DNA from: Kwoniella bestiolae CBS 10118
Taxonomy: Eukaryota; Basidiomycota; Tremellomycetes; Tremellales; Cryptococcaceae
NCBI RefSeq assembly: GCF_000512585.2
Contig: NC_089241.1
Span: 372,001 to 436,000, forward strand
Direction of reading: 5' to 3'
Length of the DNA stretch: 64,000 nt
The notes under the pieces are model-generated. The model was given only the letters and a program-made list of their open reading frames with translations. It was not told where the DNA came from and did no database searches. The translations under genes were made by a program, and so were the position numbers. Every line of letters starts with the position of its first letter. Position 1 is the stretch's first letter. Of this stretch, positions 34,081-46,700 are shown one piece after another.

Positions 34081-35313
34081 CTATTCCTCGAACTTACCCC
34101 ATACTTTCTCCCAAGCAACTCTTCCACCAGTCTCGATCACATCACCGTGACATGGAATAATTCGATCCCATTGGGCTGCGAGGATAGGTTGTAATTCCTT
34201 CTTAAGCAAACTAGGTAGAGAGATCCATGTTAGCACTGTGCTGCACAGATTCAAAGCTGCACTCACGCTTTATCCTTGGAGATCTGATCGGCCATGAGAT
34301 CATGCACTTTCCCACCTGGGCTCATTGATTTACCTCCACCTAACCACTTGAACACTGTGGGCAAACCTCCAGCTCGAGAGTACTGTTCGGTCGGTGGAAG
34401 ATTGAAAAGCATGTCTGCTTGAATGAGTGTACCGGATGGGTGATGGATCGCAGTCAATTCGTGATTGACATGAGCGGATACCTGGTGCAAGGATACCTAC
34501 ACAGAATGATATACGTCGATTAGTAAAGATGCATTGCAAGACGCAGTGGAACGTTTCATCACAGGCAGTCAAATCTGAATGGAAGGATATACACTTACCT
34601 CTGGCTCAAAGCCATACATCTTCGTCTCGCCGTCATCCTTGGCACCAAAAATACCTGCCCACGAGATATTGGACTTTTTCTCTTTGCATCTTTCCACTCC
34701 GATAGCTCTAGGATTCGATATCAGCGTCTCATAAACTCAATTAACTTTCACCCCACACCTACGCCTCGCCCTGTCCAGAATACTTCCCCCACCGTGACCA
34801 CGCCTCGAAGGGAGACCTGCTTGGGCAAACGGTCCTCAAACTTACTGGGCAGCCGGGTAGTGATCCACATATTCTTGGATGTACATTGTATGTTCTCCGT
34901 CGGGTGTGACGAGCCATTTGACTTCACCCAACGACTTGAGGGCTTCGATCGTCGCTTTAGTCAAAGGAGTAGAAGCGTAAACCAAGACTCCTGGTGCCGA
35001 GTCACCCTGTGGGGCGGGTTGTATACCACCTTCGGTGACTGAGGGCTTGGGTTGACGGGATATACGAACGGCAGTACTCCGTCCACCGATAGGGACGAGT
35101 CCTGCTCGGGTCTGTTGGTTGATCAACAATATCAGCCGAATGAGTGATACTGGGAATGAGAAGGGGGGGCTAGCTTACGAATGGTACCGAAAATGTCACA
35201 ATGTCAGGAGTGACTTGTCTGATGACCAACTCCTTGTCTCTCGAATCGGTAGATGAGTTGACGAGGGCAGAGAAACCACCCAAGGGGGAAGCATTTGTTG
35301 CAGATGAGGACAT
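34081..35313 (-). CDS. DUF4336 family protein (metallo-beta-lactamase-like fold)
   Basis: Conserved fungal/bacterial protein of unknown substrate related to the metallo-beta-lactamase fold. The start MSSSATNASPLGGFSAL is at 35313. Recognisable blocks: ELVIRQVTPDIVTFSVPFTRAGLVPIGGRSTAVR, LKSLGEVKWLVTPDGEHTMYI, a HQVSAHVNHELTAIHHPSGTLIQADMLFN segment (His-rich, in the place of the fold's metal-site strand), and IIPCHGDVIETGG near the end. Four or five exons. Convergent with the SR gene and divergent from the zinc-finger gene. Catalytic activity is not demonstrated. Confidence 0.72.
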
Positions 35314-35897
35314 GGTGCGAATGAGGTTTTTAACTTGATTTGCGTGTCGACGCGGGGATAGATGTACGAGTAGTAATGATATGTTGGGCAAATGAGATGA
35401 CCAGACAGACCTGAGAAGGATATATACTAAGTGAAATGGAGATGAAGATGAGGATGAGGATGAGGATGGGAAGCAGTGAGTTGTCAGAGAATGTCGACGA
35501 CGTCATAACAGTCGATTGTAATCCGTAATCCGTAATCTCCAATCTCCAATCTCCAATCTCCAATCTCGAATCTCCAATTCAGCTCAACTTGCGACATCAC
35601 ACCATTCGTTCGACTTGTGCTATGACTATAGCTCGCGAGAGTCATGCACACAATGATGAAGTAGCTACCAACAATGCATACTGACCATTCTGATACTAGA
35701 GATAGTAGACACTTGTAAGCTGAAGTGGGTTATCTACTTTATTACGTAATCTAATCGATGTTCGGACATCATTGCATTCCATCGTTTCAAAGGTCAAGTC
35801 ACCTTTTCCCTTCCTCGTTAATTCACCTCATTCATACAATCACAGTCATCTTATCACACAGAGGTCTCATGTGCAATCCTCAACGAAGGAAACAACG
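35314..35897. promoter_or_regulatory. Divergent promoter, DUF4336 gene / C2H2 gene
   Basis: Contains a GATGAG-type simple repeat at about 35440-35469 and a heptamer tandem repeat at 35520-35580 (listed separately). No ORF supported. Confidence 0.4.
35520..35580 (+). repeat. Tandem AATCTCC heptamer repeat
   Basis: Two AATCCGT units pass into at least six AATCTCC-like units, the later ones with single changes (AATCTCG, AATTC). Confidence 0.85.
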
Positions 35898-36955
35898 ATG
35901 AGTCAGGTAGAAGGGAAGGGTGGCCAGCTGCAAGATGCTGCTACTTTGGCTGTGATACACTGCAAGTGAGTTGAGATCTCCTCATGTAGCCTAACACCCA
36001 ACCTTGGGTCTTACCGGTCAACCCATCCTTCTCTAGGGGGAAATCGACCTTTCCGGCAACGTTACTGAATATGTAGCTCTATCAGGTGGGATTACTGCTC
36101 GGAAACCTTTCTGTCGTTCTCAGAATGGCAGACACACTTCACCGTAGAACACATCGCATATGCTCAACCCATAGATTTGAGGGGTAGACACCTGAGGAAG
36201 AGGAAGGTACCAGGTGAATGGGAGTTGCTAGATTCAGATCCTCGTCCAGCCAGTGAGTGAGCACGATCACTTATTATCATGTAGATTGGTTCACTTGACA
36301 CGGTTTGTACGCTTCAGATCAACTACCTCTCGATCCTCATCCGTCGCAAACAACGGGAGATATCACCACAACCACTCACACGCTCTCTTTCCCTATACCG
36401 CCCTCTTTCCAGTCCCTACCCGAAATTCCAGCGAACATGAACCTGTCGCATCAGCAAGCTGCCTTTCCGAATCAACTGGAGAGAAGCATTCAAGATCCAG
36501 AGAACGATGCAAGGTTATATCAGTCCTTCCTGAGGTCTCCTTCTCCTGAACTCGTCCGATCTGGGTCAATCTCAGCTTCAGGTTCCGGCAGCGTGCAGCC
36601 TCCCCCTCCAGGCCAGAGGGCGAAGACCCCTCCTTGGACTCCATCCCAACTTTCCGCTTTCTCCCAGCATGGCATACATTCTGCATCCAACCCCAATCCT
36701 ACTCCCGCTCATACCACTTCTCCCAACCAGCCTTCTCAATCGTCATCACAATCTCACGCTACTCCCAGTAGAGATGGTCGCTCTCAACCTTCATCTCAGC
36801 AGGCGAGCAACCCCGCAGGGCCACAAGCAACTCAAGGCAATGTACCTTTACGCTTTGGTGCCGCTTTAGGTAAAGGTGAAGACGGCTCGCCGTTCAAAGA
36901 GAGCCCAACGGCGAAAGGTAGAGGTGTGGGATTCAACTGGGGCGGGAGTGCATGA
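35898..36955 (+). CDS. C2H2 zinc-finger protein with disordered Pro/Ser/Gln-rich tail
   Basis: Three exons: 35898-35965, 36086-36252 and 36318-36955, giving 290 residues. The first intron cuts the finger: exon 1 ends in the first Cys and two bases of Lys, exon 2 continues WDYCSETFLSFSEWQTHFTVEH. Joined, this is C-x4-C-x12-H-x4-H. A basic stretch follows (RGRHLRKRKVPGEWELLD). The rest is low complexity, rich in Ser, Pro, Gln and Asn, and ends GRGVGFNWGGSA. Likely a nucleic-acid-binding or regulatory protein; a single finger does not tell which. A tempting acceptor at CTCTAG (about 36037) was discarded because it leads to stops. The closing GVGFNWGG sequence might be a conserved short motif. 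Confidence 0.75.
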
Positions 36956-37307
36956 GGAAGACGAAACCAACAGAAGACTATACACGGAGCATGTGGAGTG
37001 CCCTAGTTTGCTTCGGGTGTCACGAAGGACTGTTAGACAGATGTGCTGATCTGCGGAAGAAATGTTAATTTTGGGCTTTCGTGGACAATTCATTGTGCTA
37101 CATATTTATTTTTGTATATACGTACTTCATCATATCGAATCAAATGTGTACAACAGGCTATAAAATATATCTCATATGGAATCATATCACATCATGTCAT
37201 ATCCATCGTATGTATCTCATAAGCATGTGTTCGTCAATCTCGTTAATTGGTGGTATCTACAAAAATCAATGTCCGTTCCCATCTTTCGCATATATTTCGA
37301 GAAGTCG
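36956..37307. other. Convergent intergenic region
   Basis: AT-rich 3' flanks of the C2H2 gene and the nucleotidyltransferase-like gene. Nothing else seen. Confidence 0.4.
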
Positions 37308-38840
37308 TCACCAGTCCTTCACCTCTGCTTGATAGTCATTCTCACCCTCTGTCGCCTTGTCTCTCCTATCAACACGATCTCTTTGTCTGTCAGCAAGTAC
37401 TTTAGCTACAACCTTTCGCTCTGCTAAAATCGCATCATATGTCTCTTGCTTCTTCCAGTACTCGATCGCAGCCGCTACTCTAGCGTCAAGCGGTTTAGGA
37501 TGATCGGGATCGATAAAAGAGGGGTTATCAGGATTACAGGAAGATGCGGGTGATTTGGATTGATTAGCAGCTTTGGCAGAAAGGATTTGATCGATGGTGG
37601 GTAAAGATGCGGTAGTATTCTCCGCATCGTTTGGACCTGATGTAGGCAATGGAGTGGGAGTAGGAGGTACTGACTCTGGTGGGGAGATCGTTGGTTCACC
37701 TTGATCGGGAGTCGGTGCCCATTGTGATTCCGATCGAAGCCAATCGTAGAATCTATCCGCGAAATCTGCTCTCTTTCTCCTCTTCTTGTTGGTGGAGCCC
37801 TCGTCGGTGACAGTCCTAGTTCGCATAGCCACCTTGTTGGTAGCTTGTGCTGCGGGACTACCCTCTCTGGCAGTAGTCATCCATTTCCAGAAATCTGCCT
37901 CGTTCTCCCAACGATCGCCCTCGTCCTTCCAGACCTTATAATTCAAACCTAGCCAATCGCAAAACTCCGCTGGTGATGTCGTAAGTGTAATATCAATAGG
38001 AGGTATACCGAAATAAGGTGAATGTCGGACCACCAGATGAGTGAGGTGCAAGGTGAATGACCTGGATAACTGACGAAGCACTCGCCCGAGAAGAACTCCG
38101 GTGGAAGAGTATGAAGACATGAGGTGGTTGAATGCGAAACTTTCGGGGGAGACCAACAGAACGTCGACTTGATAGAACTGATCCAATAGAACGCATAGTC
38201 AGCTATGTATGCACCTGATGTTTATGTGGAACAACAAACTCACCTTGTCATCTTCCACATCAGCGCTTTCATCCCGAGTGATAATTCCACAAGGCACTTT
38301 GAAGCTGATCTCAGGACCTCTTCTCCTCCAACCTGTTGCACCTAGGCTATGCCTCATCGTCCCACACAGCTCCCTCAGCTCATCCACCTCTTTACCAAGT
38401 AGCATCTTGCCTGTACCAATAAGCTTGATGGTTCCTCCATCGTTAGGCTTGAACACGACAGCCGATGCTTGCTCTTGAGGTGGTGGATTGGGAGGCGTGA
38501 TACCTAATTTCTTGATGATCTCCTCCAGCAGAGGATCGGGAATAGGCAAATTGTCGTCATTAGGTTTCGGTAAATCGGATGTAACGACTGTTGATTCTTT
38601 CACTTTTTCAATTTCATCCTTGAGTGTCGAAGGGACCCATTCCTCGTCCCCACCTGGTATGGGACCAGCATAACCTACAATGACATCGAGATCACCATGA
38701 TCAGTCTTGGAGAGGAGGTTACGAGGTGATTCCATCTGATCAAAGTGTTCAGCGAGAGCTGCAAAAGCATGGGCTTTGAGGGCATTGTATTGGGGTTGAA
38801 GGATACGTTGAGCAGGGGTATCAAAGGCGTTTCCTCCCAT
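37308..38840 (-). CDS. Nucleotidyltransferase-fold-like protein of unknown role
   Basis: Two exons, joined after DVEDDK (donor GTGAGTTTG near 38245) to FYQVDVLLVSPESF (acceptor near 38172). The N-terminus MGGNAFDTPAQRI and then KTDHGDLDVIVGY look like the GG...DxD catalytic signature of the polymerase-beta-type nucleotidyltransferase fold, and QVDVLLV supplies a plausible third acidic residue on the next strand. The middle of the protein is HLVVRHSPYFGIPPIDITLTTSPAEFCDWLGLNYKVW, then a basic KKRRKRADFADRFYDWL and a disordered Pro/Ser region. It ends with a charged, probably helical tail. About 500 residues. The fold call is from motif spacing only; no substrate can be named. Confidence 0.6.
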
Positions 38841-39548
38841 TTTGAGTGGTTGTTGTTCACTTGAGAGGATGTATGATGCATATAAGAAGACAGAAAAGGA
38901 TACTGTCGGTGAGACGTCAGTCGAATGCTTCCAAGGCGAATCTATAGGACTTGATAACTCACTGAAGACCGAAGGAGGGTCAGTCTTTGAGGGCTCCGGA
39001 CGCCCAATTCGTTAGGATGGTCCTTACAAGGTGGTGAAGGTTGTTCAGCAGAAGTGAATTATGGCGTTATATAATGTAAGGGATCGCTAACAAGAACAAC
39101 TGAACGAGGGTATATATGATAGTATATGAAAGAAGAAGAATGATGACAGAACAAAAGAGAACGAGAAAACAATGAAATGAATGATGGAAGAGGTAGGTAT
39201 TTATGAATCAAAACACGAGGTTGGTAACTGTCAATAGATTTGAGGGTTGCATCGTATCTTGCACTGTACTCATCATCAGATCATCATCGCTGATCATGGT
39301 GAGAACAACGAACAAGTAGTGAACTGCATTGTCATGTCTGATGGCTGATTCTGTTAGACCATTCCAGGCTTTGGATGATGTATGCATTGAACATCTAAAC
39401 AGGCGAACCGTTGGATATTGTAAAATAAAGAATAAGAGAGGATCATTGAGATATTCTGACAGCCATCCACGCTGTACACCGTCTTTCGATGCGACCCAAT
39501 ACTAAGCTAAACCACTCGCTACACCGTCTGCTTCCTACATTATGTGAC
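38841..39548. other. Intergenic, upstream of NTase-like gene / downstream of SmB
   Basis: Contains a possible 5' leader intron (GTGAGTTATC donor-like on the minus strand near 38960). No coding signal. Confidence 0.4.
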
Positions 39549-40892
39549 TTATTGGGGCGGACGGAATCTGCATGGATTATAGATTATTAGCGTTTCATTG
39601 ACAATTTGACACTTGAGACAGAAGATAGATAATGCTTACCCAGGGGGCATTTGTCCGGGAGGGAATGGTAATCCTGCTGGAGCACCGGGGAAACCAGGTG
39701 GTCGGAATCCAGGGGGCATACTATTCAAGTGAGAACATTAGCCTCTGTCTCTGATAACAGCTACAGCAAGCACTTACCCAGCGGGAGGAGGCATTCCGGG
39801 GGGTAAACCAGGAGCACCACCCGGAAATCCAGGGGGCATTCCAGGGGGGAGACCAGGCATACCGGGTGGGAATCCGGGAGGTGGTCGAGCATAAGCCATA
39901 GGTCGAGCAGCCATCGCTCCGGGAGCACCTTGACAAATGAAGATATCAGCGAGTGCACTATTCTATTGGGTCTCCGCTCATGTCCCCTGCTCTAGTCATA
40001 GTCCTCTACCATCGCATCCTCAATTCCCCAGAAAAAAGTCGATGTTTGATTCACCATGACCTTCTTGATGTAGATATGGAGAAAGCAACTCACCAGCACC
40101 GAGAGGCATTCCTCTTCCAGCAGGTACACCCTTTCCAGGTCCAGCCAACAAAGCTCCATCATCCTTCTGCACAGGAGGTGGTCCTTCCACCGACACAGAT
40201 ACGATGGTCTCTCCTCTCAGAATCACCAAACCAAGGGTTCGTTTCTGTTGTACGCTTGGTGCTGCCTCTCCTGCCGGTGTACTCTTCGTCTTCTTTCCTT
40301 TCACCGTCCTGAACTCCTCACACTCTGCAAGCACAAAGTTCATGTGTTTGTCGTAGGCTAACATCTGACCAACAAGGGATCGACCGTCGTTTCTGATTGA
40401 GGGAGGAATGAGGATGATCAGCCATACAATATCACAAAATCATTCGCTTTCGGTGTCACCTCGTCAGGGTGCTCCCTTCTGCTCTCTCTCCTCTAATGTA
40501 TGCAAAATGATGGATCCCTTGATCAGAGATCAACTCACAAGGTCACCTTGAGTCGGTAGTGAATCAAAGTCACCATCTTGGAGTGTTTGGCTTTTGGAGC
40601 TGTAAACCAAGCATCAGTCACTGTTTGTTTGTGCGGAGACATGGATGATAACACTCACGAGGCTATAATGGTAGAACAGAACGAACGATTCGACGGTATC
40701 AGCAAATTATTCCCCAATCTCTATAACCCCTTCCAATCTTGACCTTGTCCTCTGTTCGCGCATCCACGATGTATCACTCCTCATCGCCCAATCCTCATCA
40801 TCCGCTACACTAGTCTGACTTCCTCCCACTCCATCATCGACCTTTTATACCTTACACCCATGCATCAAGATTGCACAAACACGACTCACCAT
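39549..40892 (-). CDS. SMB1: Spliceosomal Sm core protein B (SmB/B')
   Basis: Core component of U1, U2, U4 and U5 snRNPs. The Sm1 motif reads KMVTLIHYRLKVTLNDGRSLVGQMLAYDKHMNFVLAECEEF and Sm2 LGLVILRGETIVSVSVEGPPP. The tail is rich in PPGMPPGFPGG-like units and ends GQMPPGFRPPQ, as in SmB/B' proteins. To obtain the short N-terminal lead-in typical of SmB, the ATG at 40890-40892 (directly followed by GTGAGT) must join a 4-nt exon CCTC (40659-40662) and then exon 3 (40539-40599). This gives MPPPKAKHSKMVTL in frame. The only alternative start is the internal Met of MVTLIHY. About seven exons in total, including a 13-codon-scale exon structure in the Pro-rich tail. Confidence 0.92.
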
Positions 40893-41487
40893 CGTGAACA
40901 GATATTTCCTTTTCTCTTCTCTCTAATCTAGTTCTCGTTCCGGATGTCCGTGATTTCCTCCTTTTCTTGCTGGCCAGTTGAGCGCAGTTGATCAGGTGTC
41001 CTCAGTCCTAGACGTGAGGTCTGGTCGTTCCAATGATGATGATATGAAAATATAGGAAATGGATGGTCAAGTGTAGATATCATACAGATGTCGATGTTTT
41101 CAAAGATCAAGCAGTCAAGAGGATCAACCCAGTGAAGCAAGCGGCATTGACCGGTAATATCCCAGTGTGGCACTTCTACCATGTACCAGATTTGTTTTGA
41201 CCTTGATGTTCGTAGTCGTATGGATGCATGCATGCATGGACTGCTTCATCTATCTAATTGATATCACATATATGACAACATATTTCACTATCGATTCTGT
41301 TGCAATTGTATTGGATGCCATGAAACTGGAAGGAAAAGAATCAAGAAGAATGATATGTATGACAAAATCCAGCAGCTACCGTACAATATGCCAGTGTATA
41401 GCAGTGAAAGACATGTTACGGATGTTATTGTGACAGTATTCGAAAGAAATTTAGATATGACGTTACTCATCATGATGATATACAAAA
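40893..41487. other. Intergenic between SmB and Dep1/Sds3-like gene
   Basis: SmB upstream region and 3' flank of the next gene. An ATGCATGCATGC stretch lies near 41224-41236. Nothing coding recognised. Confidence 0.4.
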
Positions 41488-43732
41488 TTATGCCCTTCGA
41501 GGAAAGCCCAGTGGATTCCATGAAGTTGATGGAGGACCCCAGATTCGACGTGGCTGATCTTGTATCTTGGGGTTGGGATGATACTGCGGAGGGGATCTTG
41601 CAAAAGGTAGTCCTGGAATAGGACGCGGATGAGGGGGAGGTAATCTTGTTGTCTGAGGTTTTTGAACCGATGCAAGATGCGACGTGTGAGAGTCGTAACC
41701 GAGTGAAGTGGTCGGCATACGATCAACACGATGATTTAGATTATGACCGACAATTGGAGGGTTAAGGCGCACCGGAGAAGGTGGTCTTGGTGCACCATTC
41801 TTGGTCACTTGAGGTATGATAGAGGATTTGGGTGGATCCCAGATGCTAGAAGGGCGGTAAGTTGAAGTTGAGGGAGAAGGTTGGTAGGTTCTCGGACCAG
41901 CGTGAAATGGTTGCTGCTGTACGACTCGAGCAGGCTTGACGTCTCGTTGGGGTTCTACAGGATGTGGCCGCAATGAACGATGAGAAGCGGAGGATCTGGC
42001 AGGCACATTGGGAGGCGTTGACGAACGATGTTGACGTTTGATTTTGAGGGATTCAACCTTGTCTAGATCGGCCTTGGCATCGGCGAAAGCAAGTGATTGA
42101 AGCGTTCGGGAGATATCTCGGCGCATAGAAGGATCGTCTCCGCTGGTCAAAGGAACTACCGGTTGCTCGCCATTTGAAAGGAGAGTATCGGTCGCAACCG
42201 GCCAGCCTCCACCACCGCGTCCACCGCGAAGGCCAGGCGTGCTGCCAGGAAGCCTTTTCAACGCGGTTCGTTCGGCGGCAGTTCGTGCCATCTTTTGTCG
42301 GTTCTCCTTGATCATGGTATTGGCAAGCTCCTCTCGCTTTATCTGAAATGAAAAGTCAGGGCCATATTCCGCATAAAAGCATCATGTTCATGCAATGACT
42401 CACCTTGAAATCTGATTTTGCAACTTTGGCCTCATGATCACGAAGACGCTCTAGATCTCCGATTGTCGCTCTGTGAGATGAAAGAGTGATCAGTATTAGA
42501 CCTCAAGGCTTACAAGTTATTGCACTTACTCGTGACGGGCTTCGAGCCAATTGAACTGCAATTCCCTCCGTCGCTCCAGTTCCTCCCAGAGCCATAACAG
42601 TTGCGGATGCGCATCTTTGAGAAGCATTTCTTCTTGCTTGTTCAGGTCTTCGATGGCTCTGCAGGAGAATAAATTGTGTCAGATAAAAAAATGACTGAAA
42701 GACATCGACTCACTCGTCTATCAGCTTGTGTCTTTCCCTCTGACGAGCAACAGCAACAGGATCATCAGGATCGACTGAAATGAACATGAATGAATATCAT
42801 CAGTGAAACATGCCTTTCCCACATAAGCCATATTACCTACCTTCTCCTTTTTTCAACCACTTCCTTTTCTTCCTTGGCATCCTCTTACGGGCATCATCCC
42901 TAAGCTCTTCAAAGACGGCGTCGTGGTTCGCATCTTGTGAAATGACTGGCTCTTCCGTTGCGATAGTTACTCCGGCTGGGGTTTCTTCCCTTTCGGTCGG
43001 TTCAGCCTCAGCCTCGGCCTTCCTCTTTTTGCCGAAGACTAATCTGAGAACACTCTTCTTTGTAGGCTCATCCATGGGCTTCTTCTCTGGGGATCTCGTT
43101 CGTTGACGGGTGACTCGCGTACTTGTTGGTATTGTGATGTCCGTTGTTGAGACAGCCAAGGCACTTTGAGCTGCTTTGACTGGAGTTTGCGTATCTTCAA
43201 CGTCCTCAAGATTCTCAGTCTCGTCTACACTCTCTTTTGAATCCTGATCTTCCTCTTCCACTTCCTCTTCCAATTCTTCTTCACCATTACTTCCAATGTC
43301 TACGTCGGGATCTTCCTCCTCCATGTCTTCGTCAACTTCTTCCTCTCCTTCCTCTTCTAATGCTGCTTTGGACTCTTCTGAAGCCTCCTCTTCGGTGCTA
43401 GCTTCATCTCCAAGGATCAAGCCAAGAGCAGCATCTTTGCCCTCACTGTTGAAAAGAGGCGATAAGGTTCTCCTTCCGATGAACAGCGATCTTTTGTCGG
43501 GAGATCTATCGGCCGCAGACAACGAGCTAGAAATGCTCCTCCTTGATCGTGTAGACATTGCTGCTGAGCGAGTGGGAGTGGTAGAAGTTGGCGAGATCGA
43601 GGAGCGGTCGGGTGCGCGTTCCGAGTAGTTGACCGCCGTGCGAGTGGATCGTTGAGGCCTTGTATGACTGTGGGGAGGTTCCGGAACTGAAATCGTATGC
43701 GGATCTGGCGAGAGGACCAATGAGGATGACAT
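41488..43732 (-). CDS. Sds3/Dep1-like protein (putative Rpd3L histone deacetylase subunit)
   Basis: About 690 residues. The N-terminal exon (start 43732) is Ser/Arg-rich and then strongly acidic (DEDMEEEDPDVD, LEEEVEEEDQDSKE), with a basic KKRKAEAEAE patch. Small exons then encode a charged helical region: VDPDDPVAVARQRERHKLIDEAI, LLKDAHPQLLWLWEELERRREL, FNWLEARHEATIGDLERL and EAKVAKSDFKIKREELANTMI. This fits the Sds3-type coiled coil (ARQRER..L......LL...HPQL...ELE.RR). The C-terminal exon is disordered and Pro-rich with RPSSIWDPPKSS and RIWGPPSTSW motifs. Nuclear scaffold role is inferred from the helix pattern; a generic coiled-coil protein is the alternative. Confidence 0.6.
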
Positions 43733-46700
43733 GGTCGGATGATGGGCGTATCAAAGCTGACAGAACAAGCAAGGTATCAATGAGCTGTTTCCGAAATTGT
43801 CTGTGTGATTCGAGGTATGTGAGGTATAGCCAACGACCAGTGTTGAAGCCAAAATACGACGTAAAAGAATAAAGGATGTAAGGTTATGTATCAAAATCCC
43901 ATGGGAGCAACGCAGCTGAAAGGAACTGTATGAAAAGGGGTGCACAAATGTTAGAATGAACAAATGGTGGCAACGGTGGTAATAATGAATATGTTGATAT
44001 CGACAGGCGAGGTACACGCGACGAGCGGTGTTGACGAGATTGATGGTGATAGTGATAGTGATCGTTTCAAGATGAGGAGAGAGGGGGATGAGGAATGTAT
44101 GTGTGTTGAGATTCACCATCAATCACATCGATGAACAACATACACACAACATTAATATCAGAGGTGAAAAGTAAAAAGTGGAAGGAAAGGGGGAGATCAA
44201 AGACTGGTGCCCCGGAGTGTACCCAGATTGAATCCAATCAGACAGACAATTTATGTAACAGAGAAAAGACCGATATAGACCTGGTACATTGAGAGTGGGG
44301 AACAGAGGAATCAGGCTGAGAGGAGGGGACAGGCATGGCTGCCTTCTTGTGGAGAAACAACAATTAGATTGAGATGGAAGCGATGGGAGGGAAGAGTAAA
44401 CAGAATTTGACAGGACACCGACCCCATCTGAACACACAGACTTAGAAGGCAAAGGGTTCAAAGATACTGACCGGTTAATGGTTACTGGACATTGCATCCC
44501 AGCACCATTATGGTAGCAGGAAGACAAGAGAGCCAACGACAAGATGAGAATGGAAGAGGGTGGACAAAAAGCTTTGAATGCGAGAATCGAGAAAGAGCCA
44601 AGCACAGTTAGGACATGCTCCGAATTCAAAATGAAGGCGGAGGGGAGCGAAAGAACGGTACGGCACAAGCAATCTTTAAGCGGTATGGGATACTCCTAGT
44701 TCAGGGTCAAACCCATCACTATCGGAGTAAAACCAGCCAAACCCACCTCCCACCCCCCCATCATCCTGCTCAGGGTAAACATAGGCAAAAGATTCAATTC
44801 CAGTTGTATTCGTAACCCGTAATCTTAACTGGGGGAGATGGAACATGATCTTGGGAGAAAAGAACAAAAGACTCAGACACAAGACAAGGGAAGAAAGGGA
44901 TACACCGACAAAGCATCGACCATGAACATGACAAGGTATGACATACCTAGATGATCATAACAACACCAAAGGAAGATGAATGAATGGATAGATGGAATGA
45001 ATGCGAGGGGAGGACGAACACGATGAATTGCGGGAGATGCCGAGATGATGTACACATAATCATAAAATAGGGTCAAACAGAAAAAAAACGAGAGAGAGAG
45101 AAAAAAAAGGAGAAAGTGATGATCATCCGAAGCGGTGGAGGTCATGCAACCACCCCTCACCCCTCACCCACTCCTCGTGAACCACAATGAACCGTATCCC
45201 CGATCCATAGCACGACACAACGACGTCGTGATGCAGTGCAGAATAGATATAGGAAGCATGCAAAGTGTGATAGGTTTGCAGAGAGCACGATGCAGTGGGA
45301 AGCAACAAGATGAAAGCAGGAATGAAACCAACGATCACACGCACAAACCAGTCAAAGGAAGGTGAACTCGGGTGGACTGGGTGTCATATTGTGAAAAGTA
45401 GGCCTGTCGCCGCTCACTCACCTGCTTGTTTTTCTGGTTATGTTGTGAACGATATTGAGCTTGATGCGTAGAGGAGAGTCTATATGCATGAATAGCGGTT
45501 CAGCTTTTATCATGCGTAGATGAAGTCGTGAAGAGGAAACGATCAAAAGTCCGTTGATCTCGTGAGATTAATGACCAGGTCTTTGACTGTCAACAGTGAA
45601 GAAAGGGAGTGCTAGTCTCCCCACTGGGACAGGTGATTGCAAGTATCTTACAAAGATGACAGGGGTATGAGACCAGACACAAGATGAAAGATCAGAAAGA
45701 CGGGGGGCATGATACTAACCGATTTGATGATTTTCCTTGATGTTCTTCTGGTTTGACGGTTGTCCTATTCGTTTGTTGTTAGGGTGATGACAAGAAGATT
45801 ATGTACTGTCAAGCATGCACGTTGATGTGTGCGGAGGATGGTGAGGAAGGGTTTACAATTGAAGATGCTGAAGTATGATGAGATATGAAAGTGACTATCT
45901 ATGGTGATGGAATGGATGGGATTGAGATTGAGTTGAAGTGGTCTTGGTGTTGGCTTTGGCTGTAAAAGGTACCGACCGACTGACCCGTGTTAACATAGTA
46001 GTAGTAGTATGGTGATATAGATCAGTTTGATACGCCCCGTGCACTCACTCGTCTCAATCTTGTCCACACATTCAGGGTCTCAAGTGATGATGACCCTGAA
46101 GTGGAGGTGGTCCACACCTAAAAATGGTTGTACTCGTACTGTAATCGACGTTTCGGAATTATTGGTACATCATCATCAACCCTATATAGGAATACCACGT
46201 CACCATTCATTCTGGTATGCATATGCCCTACACGGCCATCTCACCTGTGCGTACAGCACATCACAGACCTTATCACCTCCTCCATCATCATCATCATCAG
46301 GTGTTCGTGCCAACTGCATGTAGACTGATCCCCAATCAAATTGCTCTTGTAGGGCTTCTATACCTTCTCAGTATCAAACTTATCCCATATGGACACGCAT
46401 GATAATCTTGACTTTCATGAGACATTTCTCTTGTGTGATACTTCCCCCACTGCATGACAAGAAACTCAAAAGTCTCCCAGATTTCACGCCAGAAGGATGC
46501 TTTCACTGCTTGTGTATGTATAGCTTCTGAACCTAAAATCTACACTCTACAACGAAAATTTCGGCTTTTTCTCGCTCCAGCACAGCCGATATCCGGCGTA
46601 CTCCGTTATCAGAACCGCACCAAATCCAACCAAAACCCAATTGTGGATGATTGAAGGCCATCCATCATTCGTGTAGGAGCTGAGATGTAATGACACGATG

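Noticed and set aside
36032..36085. Use of the CTCTAG acceptor and a GTAGCTCTATCAG mini-intron in the C2H2 gene
   Set aside because: It would need a 13-nt intron or meet stops; using the ATCAG acceptor at 36085 instead gives a perfect C2H2 spacing.
44123..44668. 181-codon open frame on the minus strand
   Set aside because: Low-complexity hydrophobic and Ser/Leu-rich sequence with no family motif, lying in a gene-poor region; open by chance.
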